Source: Lobosporangium transversale (lineage: Eukaryota; Mortierellomycota; Mortierellomycetes; Mortierellales; Mortierellaceae). Taken from it: a stretch of 64,000 bases of DNA. Positions within the stretch are counted from its first letter, which is position 1; every line of letters begins with the position of its first letter. The translations under genes and the position numbers were made by a program. The stretch is taken from NCBI RefSeq assembly GCF_002105155.1, contig NW_019028987.1:488501-552500 (forward strand), written 5' to 3'. The notes below the pieces were generated by a model, which saw only the letters and a list, made by a program, of their open reading frames with translations, did not search any database and was not told the origin of the DNA. Positions 11,794 through 19,812 of this stretch are shown here, piece after piece.

Positions 11794-12969
11794 CTAGTGT
11801 CCACTATAATTATTATTATAGTAACCTTGACCATTGCTATAGTGTGCATGGGAATGAGGATTGGGGAGACAGCCACTATAGCCGCCACTGTACACCACTG
11901 GATTATTCCATCCAGCCGTAGGCATTGAGCTAATGCGTTTGCTAGTTATAGCCCTGAAGCCATGATCTTGCGGATAAGGGCTTAGTCCGTCGTGCCCAGT
12001 ATATTGCGTATTATAATAATCTTCTAAGAGACGTCCTGGGAAAACCCCCTTAATACCGTTTCTCGAATTATTGATGCCGAGGCACCATCCATCATCATAC
12101 TCCTGAAGAATCGTTATTGAGTCACCTTCACCAAGCTCAATCTCATCTGCCAGCGCAGGAATATAAGCTACTGCTACAGTGTATGTTCCCAAGGGTTTGG
12201 TTGGAGTCATAGGTACTCCTTCCTTGACAGACTTCGTATTTTCTGAGAATCTAGCATATGGATCGTTGTGATTAAACTGCGCGGTTTGTTCAAGGAGCGC
12301 TGTTGCTAGTTTCTTCTTTTTCCGATTGCGGTAGAATGCGAGCCCTCCGAGTGCAATAACCACTGTCCCAAGAGCTGTGCCAATACCAATAAGAACTCTT
12401 TGAGATACCTTCGTGGGCACACCAGACCCATCATCTGGTGAAGCTGAGGTTGTTGGTACTGCATTAGGAGCTGTGCCCAAGACAACAACAGGATCAACAG
12501 AGCTTACAGCCGATTCAGTGATAGCGTTTGTAGCAGAAGGCTTCGCTAGTGGAGGATTTGCAGAATGTTGTGGTGGAGAATTGGGATTGGAAGGTTTGGG
12601 TGCAGGTGGCACTGAAGGATGTGGTGAAGATGGCTCGGAGACAGAAGGCGAAGAAGGAGGTTGAGCTGGCAGCTCTTCAGTAGGTTCTGGGTCTGGCTGT
12701 TGGGTTTGAGTGGGTTCTGGGTCTTTAGTAGGAAGAGGATTAGGGGAGGGCACAGAAGGTTTTGGGTTCACAGGTGCGGCCGGTTGGGTTGGAGCATGGG
12801 TGGGCGGAGGTGCTGCGAGTTGGAGTACATTGCGCTCTTGAATCTGTACAGTAGGCAGGGCCCTTGTGATGGTGGATAAGAGTGATAGTGCGAGAATTAT
12901 CAGTGTAGTAGTTGCTGAGGTACGGTATCGGCTATATCTCATATTGAATGTGTATAATCTAATTAACAA
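11794..12969 (-). CDS. Single-pass membrane protein with proline-rich ectodomain and cytosolic SH3 domain
   Basis: Single exon, up to 391 aa. The second Met (12942, MRYSRYRTS...) gives a better signal peptide with hydrophobic core TLIILALSLLSTI. Residues of about 45-185 are Pro/Ser/Thr-rich, as in O-glycosylated cell-wall stalks. A transmembrane helix lies at about 190-212 (IGIGTALGTVVIALGGLAFY) followed by a basic stop-transfer NRKKKK. Near residues 262-318 there is an SH3 domain (YTVAVAYIPALADEIELGEG, then DDGWCLGIN and GVFPGRLLEDY with the ALYDY-like, WW-like and P-x-x-Y positions recognisable). This layout suits a surface sensor that docks proline-rich cytoplasmic partners. It differs from Sho1, which has four transmembrane helices. 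The C-tail is Gly/Tyr/Asn-rich. No ligand or pathway is inferred. Confidence 0.8.
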   Translation of the reverse strand: MLIRLYTFNMRYSRYRTSATTTLIILALSLLSTITRALPTVQIQERNVLQLAAPPPTHAPTQPAAPVNPKPSVPSPNPLPTKDPEPTQTQQPDPEPTEELPAQPPSSPSVSEPSSPHPSVPPAPKPSNPNSPPQHSANPPLAKPSATNAITESAVSSVDPVVVLGTAPNAVPTTSASPDDGSGVPTKVSQRVLIGIGTALGTVVIALGGLAFYRNRKKKKLATALLEQTAQFNHNDPYARFSENTKSVKEGVPMTPTKPLGTYTVAVAYIPALADEIELGEGDSITILQEYDDGWCLGINNSRNGIKGVFPGRLLEDYYNTQYTGHDGLSPYPQDHGFRAITSKRISSMPTAGWNNPVVYSGGYSGCLPNPHSHAHYSNGQGYYNNNYSGH

Positions 12970-14620
12970 GTGATATGGACGAAGAGCACATACAAATGGT
13001 TATCGGTAGTCAATAGACAGAAAAATAAGGATGGCATGGAGAAAAATAGGAGGTGAAATTAAAATAATAATTAGTGTTCCTGAATGATTTAGTACAGGAA
13101 GAGAGTTTGGATCGGATCCCCACTAGACTAGACAGATAAGCTAATCAAACATGAACAAATAGTATTGTTGGTGACCAAATAAGACTACTATTTACCTTTG
13201 AAGATAATGCTGGTAGACTAGATATTGTGGGAGAAAAAGAAGCGAAGGTTCAGGTAGGGTTGAAAAGGCAGTAGAGAAATTAGGAAGAAACAAGAGGAAA
13301 GTGTTCAGGAGAGAAATTTGTATTGAACAAAGAAGTTTTCGGCCGGGAAATATGCTTCAGTATAAAACGACGAGTGTGTGTGAATGAAAGGAAGTAAGGA
13401 AATAGATGGCTGCAATCACTAAAAAGAAATAAGGTAAACCCGTGAACCCGCCACTTTTTTCGGGGCAAAAGACGTCTAAACAAAAAGTGTAAGTATTTGG
13501 GTTTCCAAACATGGTACGACCAAATTAAATCTCGGACTATTATATTTTGAAAATAGAGTACACACCTGGTGAATTGTGAATATCAAATGCTAAATGCTAA
13601 ATGCTAAATGCTAAATTCTAAATGGCGGGAAATGAGGAGTAAAGAATGAAGACTGACGAGTGAAGTGAAGAGTCAAGAGTGTCAAGACATGGACCGCGGT
13701 GAATAAAATGGAAGGGTCACGAGAAAGGCGTCTTCACACGAAGATGAAGATGTGAGTAAAGGAAGGAAGAGGGATTGTCGTCAAGATAAAGAGAACTGAG
13801 AACCAGTTGGAAGGGATATTGGACGAAACAGCCACAGGGACCAAGAAGCAGAAAGAAGTTGGAAAGGGGAAAATGGGAGGGAGGCAGCTTAGGATCTCTT
13901 CATTAAACACTCAAGGTAGTCTAGCACGACGTCCTAATATTAGATGTTGTCGATATTAAACAGGGAATGAGGCAATTGGACAGCGAACAGGAGAGGACCG
14001 AACATAGTCTAAAATAAATACCCTCAAGTAAGCTACATTTTATATTATTGACACATCTCCTTTTAATAGCACCGAGCATACCATGCAGAGAAGGGAATAA
14101 TGGACTGTTCGGACTCCATATAAACTGTATAAACACCTGAACACTACCACATGTCATTGACTACTCTACGTTTCTTAAACAATATTCTTAGCATACATCT
14201 GAACTTTAGCAAGGCTTAGACAAATATGTAACATTTAATGGCTACTTCACAGCCCTTGGATTGTGGAAGCACTGAAAGTATGAGGAAAACGGGAACCATT
14301 TGTGTTTTTACTAGCAACAAGCGTGGCTTCAACGTTTGCCCCAAGGAACAAATCTTATATCCTTCATTGCTCAAAAGAGACAATGTTGTCTTTTCTACAC
14401 CCCAAAAGCACGGCATAATCCTATTGAAGCGTTCAGAGGCATTATTTGCCTCATGGTTTGAGGATTAGCAGACTTTCAGTCAAGTTTTATTGTGTTGTTT
14501 AAAAGTAGCCCATTTGGATTGTAGCTAAATTACGGTGAAATCAGAGCAGATTTGGAAAACCAACAAGCATCGAACAGTCGCCAATGGTAGAGACTATGCA
14601 ACACTTTTCATCCCATAAAT
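12970..14620. other. Intergenic region with a short tandem repeat
   Basis: Nothing with coding character was found. The first few hundred bases are the likely promoter of the SH3 gene. A T-run at 14622-14652 ends the stretch and may be the A-tail of a minus-oriented retroelement remnant. Confidence 0.4.
13584..13623. repeat. AAATGCT tandem repeat
   Basis: Four perfect copies of the heptamer AAATGCT are followed by degenerate copies (AAATTCT, AAATGG). Confidence 0.85.
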
Positions 14621-14652
<32 letters not shown>

Positions 14653-14656
<4 letters not shown>

Positions 14657-15349
14657 ACAAGGATCCTCAGGCCATGGAGTTTATTATCTACAACTTTATA
14701 AACAAAATACTTCAGACACTGTAGTCAATAAACAGTTATTGCTGCACATTCGGCGAGAACCGTAGTATCCATGGCTTCTTAAAGCCTGACCACCGTGGTT
14801 AGTACTCAAAGTCCATCTTTCCGACGTGGCCTATTGGATAACGCGAGATATTATCCGCTATCCATGGCCATCAAAAACTTTATTCCACCAAGTCGTTCCA
14901 TCACGTCTAGTTTACAATTCCCAAGATGGTTGTCCCGGACTCGGTCATCCACTATCTTGAATGCATTTCTCTCATATTCAGTTTCTGTCATTATCTCAGG
15001 GGAAGGACAAGGAAACAATCGCTATTACGTCTGTGCTTTCCAACACAGTTGCGTCTTCTAGCGCATTTGCACAAAGCAGCGACCCCACCATTTGAATGAT
15101 TTCACACCATTTGTTCCAGATTTTTGTACGGTCGAATTTCTCTATGGCCATGATGAAACATCATACCATGAACATAACTGCTCCTGTTGCTGACTCGAAA
15201 TCGACTTTCCTAAGCGATTGATTTGGGCATAAGTCCGCGGCATTGTACTTTTTTCATTTCGACAGATATGGATAAGCCAATAGAACACAATTTGCATAGA
15301 CTTCAACTCTGTTGAAACCACGACATCTAATTAAACGCGTCATTTATAC
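14653..15349. other. Unassigned DNA between two T-runs
   Basis: No gene is supported. The stretch is bounded by T-runs at 14622-14652 and 15350-15373 and may be retroelement-derived, but no domain is recognisable. Confidence 0.3.
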
Positions 15350-16010
15350 TTTTTTTTTTTTTTTTTTTTTTTTGACAACTCGAACCCATAAGGTCTATAT
15401 ATGGGTTCCCCTATTGCTAATTTTTGGTTATCAATCCTGGCCCCATCGGGATATTTTCACCATATGATATCCTATCTGCAAAGCACGCCGTACCTCTGAA
15501 GATCGTTTTCCATTTTTATCAGTTCCTTCAGTGCCAAACTGTGATACATGTCTTAAACAGTCCAGCAGATATCTCTAGATGTGCGATGTGTCTTCTTCCT
15601 CTGTCCCACACACTCTGCAGTTGACGTCGTCATAAAGGTCCGGTCTCCAGTGTCCCATATATGATTGTGTAGGCAGCATTCCATGAAGTTTCTTGATCCT
15701 GTGCGCTCGCTTTTGGCAGTCCGCTGGGCTGGTGAAGAGTCCTTTTGGTAGGTTGCTACCATGAACAATGTTCATAGTAGCTCGCCAATCAATTTTTGTC
15801 CAATCCTTAACATGCTCCTGCGTCCTGTTCTGAGCGATCCACGTGTGATGTGTACGAGTTGTTGACTGTAACTTAAGGATCTGCCTTAAGTCATCTTCCG
15901 CCGGTACACCGTTGAACTTTGCATGGCAGTACATGTCATTATGCTCTGTTATGTTGATATCCCATAGCTCGCCATAATGCCCATGTTTTGCTGCTTCGTC
16001 CACTTCTTTA
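15350..16010 (-). mobile_element. 5'-truncated, decayed LINE fragment (post-RNase H zinc-knuckle region)
   Basis: The minus-strand reading frame 16003-15575 (142 codons) contains IDWRATMNIVHGSNLPKG, then KLHGMLPTQSYMGHWRPD and CRVCGTEEEDTSHI. This is the downstream RNase H/zinc-binding arrangement (C-x2-C ... E-x-x-x-H) found at the C-terminus of fungal LINE ORF2 proteins. A stop codon (TAG at 15575) follows the conserved His, and the frame continues beyond it for about 40 codons. The T-run at 15350-15373 is on the correct side to be the element's poly(A) tail. All upstream domains are absent, as expected from incomplete reverse transcription. It is a dead copy. Confidence 0.7.
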
Positions 16011-16231
16011 TTTAGTCCAGAGTTGTATAAAGGATATCAACATCTACTCTGGACTACGTAAGACCCTGATAACATAGATATTCCCTTCAGTATTTGATGC
16101 TTGGATATCGGCTCTAGATTCGAGCTTATGTCGTGGAAGGCTTCCTGGTAGTGGTATCTAAAACCAAAATAAAGATTCAGTACAAATAATTTTTTCCATG
16201 GATCTAATTGGTAACCCAGGTGCCAAATATT

Positions 16232-16301
16232 ATTTGGCAGCCTATTTTTTGGGGCAGCCACTGAACTTCACACACTTGGGGTAGCAACTGGGCTGCCAAA
16301 T
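16232..16301. repeat. TTTGGCAGCC inverted-repeat unit, copy A
   Basis: A 70-bp unit starts ATTTGGCAGCC and ends GGCTGCCAAAT, a perfect 11-bp terminal inverted repeat. An internal GGCAGCC lies at about 16253-16259. By eye roughly 60 of 70 positions match copy B. Confidence 0.85.
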
Positions 16302-16716
16302 AATGAAGTTGTTTGCAGGGGAGTTATTATTTTAGCTTTTCAATTAAAACCCGCCTTTAATTGGTGGACTTCCTCTCAATAAAAACGTCAATAGAGAAGA
16401 AGCATTAGGATCACATAAATACGTAGATGGTCTCTACCCATTACTGTCGCTGGATTATAGCTGCATGTCACGGCCAAAAAGGTACATTGATCTACAGCGG
16501 TGAGCCTTTTTTTGTTGGATGTCAACAAGTTCAACAGAAGCTCCTGCGCTTCTCATCAACACAGGATTGTCCTCAGTAAACGAGATACGAGAGTTTTTTA
16601 CAGATAAAGCAAGAAATAGGCCAAATAACACTAAGCAAGTTGCCAAGCAAATCGTGAGGGTGTTTCTTGACAGCTGGGCTGCCAAAAAGAGTGTTCAATA
16701 GATTAAGGACTAATCT

Positions 16717-16824
16717 ATTTGGCAGCCCATACCAATTATAGTAATTTTTGCCTCTATTTGGCAGCCTACTTCTGGGGGCTGCCACTTAACTTCGCACTCT
16801 TGGGTGGCAGCTGGGCTGCCAAAT
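16717..16824. repeat. TTTGGCAGCC inverted-repeat unit, copy B with an extra terminus
   Basis: Copy B spans 16756-16824 (69 bp) with the same perfect 11-bp inverted ends as copy A. An additional ATTTGGCAGCC stands at 16717-16727, and an opposite-orientation GGGCTGCCAAA at 16677-16687. Confidence 0.85.
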
Positions 16825-17269
16825 ACATTACTTTTTTTTTTTTTTTTTTTTTTTTGATAACAGGGTCATAACATCAGTGATAAAACAGGCAGCGTTCTGT
16901 GGATACATTGCCTTGCACAGCTAACGCCACCGGAGGTACTAAGGGCAGCGGCGATGACATCTTCACAAAACAGCCTTCAATGTACACGGTTAAGGAATGA
17001 TTTATTGAAGACGTCTAGGTAGCAGGTGAGACGCGTTTGCTCCGAGCGAAAACCTCTCATAGGCATTGATCTCCAAATGGCACCTCCAAAACTGTATGAG
17101 CGACCTACTTGAAAAAAAAAGTCATTAGTTTTCAATGAGACAAGACAATGTCACTACACATAACCATGACGTAGAAGATGGGAGCTTTATTAATTTAAAG
17201 TATGAGCGTTATACACATATACGGTTCCTAGGAATGAAAAAAAAAAAAAAAAAAAAAAAAAATAGTTAG

Positions 17270-17408
17270 AGGCCAAATAACGCTGGGTAGGCTGCCAAGT
17301 AAATAATGAATGTTATTTGGCAACTGGGCTGCCAAAGAGAGTCTTGAAAGTTGATTATATTTGGCAATGGGCTGCCAAATAATATTTAGCAACTAGGCTG
17401 CCAAATAG
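17270..17408. repeat. Cluster of short TTTGGCA / TGCCAAA palindromes
   Basis: Three compact palindromes lie in tandem: 17313-17336, 17359-17380 and 17383-17407. Each pairs a TTTGGCAA or TTTAGCAA half with a GGCTGCCAAA half and lacks the roughly 50-bp core of copies A and B. A further half-site lies at 17290-17298. A T/A run precedes the cluster. Confidence 0.75.
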
Positions 17409-17523
17409 ATTAATCCATAGATTAATCCTTATTCCGAACCTAAGATTAGTCCTTTTTCCATAAAAAAAAAGCGTCGTCCTCATCAATCCTTGCACGTTAA
17501 ACTACCCAACGCGTACCAAAATT

Positions 17524-17596
17524 ATGCCATTGCCTGGAATCGAACCAGGATCGTCTCGGCCACAACGAGATATACTAACCATTATACTACAATGGC
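17524..17596 (-). tRNA. tRNA-His (anticodon GTG)
   Basis: Read on the minus strand the gene starts GCCATTG and ends CAATGGCA, giving a 7-bp acceptor stem. The D-arm contains TAATGGTTAG. The anticodon stem-loop is CTCGTTGTGGCCGAG with GTG in the loop, and the T-arm is CCTGGTTCGATTCCAGG. It matches eukaryotic cytosolic tRNA-His closely and has no intron. The gag element lies just upstream of its 5' end. Confidence 0.95.
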
Positions 17597-17851
17597 GGAA
17601 ACGTCCGCAGTGTCGTAAATGACACCTATTCATTTACCTAAATATGTATTTCCTTTCAATTTATTTATTTCCTATCATCCTATTTTCTACCATTTTTAAA
17701 TAGTATTTAAGTAGCTTTTTCCTTCACTGCAAAAACGGCATCTCTCTTCTTATTATCGATGCCCTTTTGCAGGTGAGTTTATCTTCATTATTCTCATTAT
17801 GAATTCTCAGAAAATTAGCAGTTATTAAAGATCTCTCTTCCTTTTGCAGCA

Positions 17852-17982
17852 TCCTCAAAATCATTCAAAGCATTACTTAGGATCACTATCGTATCCCAAA
17901 ACCACGAGGCTCTTGCCCAATTCTTCATTTTTCATCATTACCTACTAGTTTCCAGAGATCACTAGTAGATGCTCTACGACAA
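17852..17982 (+). repeat. 131-bp direct repeat, left copy
   Basis: Identical by eye to 18981-19111. It contains the inverted repeat CTACTAGT (17942-17949) / ACTAGTAG (17961-17968), able to form an 8-bp hairpin with an 11-nt loop. It is preceded by CTTTTGCAG, and a GTGAGT follows an identical CTTTTGCAG 79 bp further upstream, so a 5'-leader intron is possible. Confidence 0.9.
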
Positions 17983-18312
17983 ATGGTAGCAAAGGTTCTT
18001 TTAACCTCTAACGCGACCTAGTTACTACTCCATTATTATTCTTCTTGACACTTTTTGATTGTACATATTCATCCTTTTGTTGTGATCATATTACAAACTT
18101 TTTGCTTTTCCTCAACCAAATTCTTTACCTTCACCACACACTTTTATTTTTCGCGCATATTTTTTTAAAAAAAAAAAAAAAATTAGCTTTCTTTTTCCGT
18201 TTCATTTATCTCTTTCCTTATTTGTTACCTTTTTACTTGTTTACACACATTTTTATTTATTCATCCCCTTATTTGCCCTTTTTTTCAAACAAAGACCTTT
18301 TATTTATCAACA

Positions 18313-19077
18313 ATGAAACCCCCATCCAATATCAACGTTCAAAGCACCGCAAGCTCCTCTACCACGACCACATCCTCCAATTCCTTTCTTGACACCGATG
18401 GTGATGTAAATATGGAAACTACAACCAATCAGCATTTTAATCTTGCAGGAATTGAACGATTCGATAGCAAGACGGATGTTTCATCCTGGTTACGCGCTAT
18501 GGACGCTTTGTACAAAATTTCCAACGTCAATGATAACTTCTTTACAGTTCGTGTTGCTCTACATATGGAAAAGATCGCACGTGATTGGAGTCTTAGACAC
18601 ATTGACGATCTTGAGACTAAGAATATCCTCACTTGGAAAAAATTCGCTCAAGATTTTAAGGAACAATTTGCCAAGGCGGATGATGAGTTCGAGCTACGTT
18701 ACAAGTACGACAATTTATCCATGAAACCGAACTCAGATGTTATGGAATTCGTCCGTGAGTTCGAGGCAGCATACTATCCACTTCGTGATAAAATTCCCGA
18801 AGGAGAAAAAGTATGGAACTTCCGTCGAGTCGCAGATTTATGGCTCCAGCGCAAGCTTCAGAAAGAGAACGCCACGACCTGGAATGAAGTCCTAGATGTT
18901 TGTCGCACAGAATCTCATAACTGGCACGCAAAGAGACTCTTAGACAAGGCACCAAGATCCAATGACAAACCTCATACTCCTCCTCAAAATCATTCAAAGC
19001 ATTACTTAGGATCACTATCGTATCCCAAAACCACGAGGCTCTTGCCCAATTCTTCATTTTTCATCATTACCTACTAG
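18313..19077 (+). CDS. Retrotransposon Gag-like capsid protein, truncated at the C-terminus
   Basis: A 254-aa ORF from ATG at 18313. Residues 1-45 are Ser/Thr-rich. Residues of about 48-200 have the helical retrotransposon gag pattern (FDSKTDVSSWLRAMDALY, ARDWSL, TWKKFAQDFKEQF, DVMEFVREFEAAY) typical of Ty3-type capsid proteins. The reading frame enters the right direct repeat at codon 224, and the last 31 residues are encoded by that repeat. The stop lies inside the repeat's CTACTAGT hairpin arm. No CCHC zinc knuckle is present, so the natural C-terminus appears to have been replaced by the repeat. The leader 18045-18312 is strongly pyrimidine-rich. Confidence 0.75.
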   Translation: MKPPSNINVQSTASSSTTTTSSNSFLDTDGDVNMETTTNQHFNLAGIERFDSKTDVSSWLRAMDALYKISNVNDNFFTVRVALHMEKIARDWSLRHIDDLETKNILTWKKFAQDFKEQFAKADDEFELRYKYDNLSMKPNSDVMEFVREFEAAYYPLRDKIPEGEKVWNFRRVADLWLQRKLQKENATTWNEVLDVCRTESHNWHAKRLLDKAPRSNDKPHTPPQNHSKHYLGSLSYPKTTRLLPNSSFFIITY

Positions 19078-19111
19078 TTTCCAGAGATCACTAGTAGATG
19101 CTCTACGACAA
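18981..19111 (+). repeat. 131-bp direct repeat, right copy
   Basis: Same sequence as 17852-17982, including the CTACTAGT/ACTAGTAG hairpin (19071-19078 and 19090-19097). It encodes the last part of the gag ORF. Confidence 0.9.
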
Positions 19112-19146
19112 GCTGACGTGGAAAGATCTATCAATGATCCCAAAGA

Positions 19147-19812
19147 TTGACAGAAAATGAACAAAATGATAATAAAAAGTTGGACGAAGTGCCAAAAGAT
19201 AATTTCATAAATGGACAAAGTGCCAAAATCATTGCACTCCAGGAGACAAAGCAGCACATCAAAGCTGTCAAGGGATACCAAAAGGGAGGAGCACTGAAAG
19301 TTGTACCACAACTCTCATACGCCAAAGCCGCCACGGGAAAGAGTGGAAGTGTTACTCAAAGCAACCAACAGAAGGCACAGGAAGAAAAAACCAATACTTA
19401 AAGTTCTGGTCAAACAAACGTCATAGGAAAGAACAGCAACACTGGTGCAGTCGATAAGAAAATCCAGCAACTGGTAGATACAGTGGAACGCCTACAGGAA
19501 GAGCAACAACAACTACGTGCTCAAAACAGTCTACTAATCCAAATGTTAATAGGAATGATGAGCCAACATCTTGGAATGGACTTCGCAGCCGAGCACCTGA
19601 AGGCAGCAGGACTGAGTGGAGAGTTCCACAGGAACGTGCCCAAAAACAAAGGTAAGTCAGCTGCTTTTCCAGGCATGCCTCCTACTAACGAGTCCCTAGC
19701 AGGGATTATGGCTCTCATAGCAAACGGAGCAGGTAGTAAGGAAAAAAGTAGAAAAGAAGAGAAATCAACCTCAAGTGGATTGCCGCCAAAACCACTAGTC
19801 CATAATGAGTAA
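19147..19812 (+). pseudogene. LINE ORF1, coiled-coil nucleic-acid-binding protein, broken
   Basis: One frame runs through this interval with an internal TAA at 19399-19401. The second part (from 19483) holds a coiled-coil-like stretch VERLQEEQQQLRAQNSLLIQ and then a Lys/Pro/Ser-rich tail. No CCHC zinc knuckle is visible. The stop of ORF1 overlaps the ORF2 start in ATGAGTAA, an arrangement that could support termination-reinitiation. Confidence 0.6.

Larger units (their letters stand above)
17852..19111 (+). mobile_element. Gag-only retroelement bounded by 131-bp direct repeats
   Basis: The two 131-bp direct repeats enclose a gag-like ORF and about 330 bp of pyrimidine-rich leader. No protease, reverse transcriptase or integrase is present between them. 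The repeats lack the TG...CA ends of canonical LTRs, so the unit may be an internally deleted LTR element, a gag-only element needing helper proteins, or a tandem duplication broken by later insertion. It abuts LINE sequence on its right and a tRNA gene on its left. Confidence 0.55.

Noticed and set aside
15374-15400. GGGTTCGAG on the minus strand, tRNA-like
   Set aside because: No cloverleaf. It lies in the 3' region of the truncated LINE fragment.
16455-16685. Minus-strand ORF with a hydrophobic helix starting inside a TTTGGCAGCC repeat
   Set aside because: It needs a TTG start and lies wholly among repeat copies, so it is most likely a chance frame.
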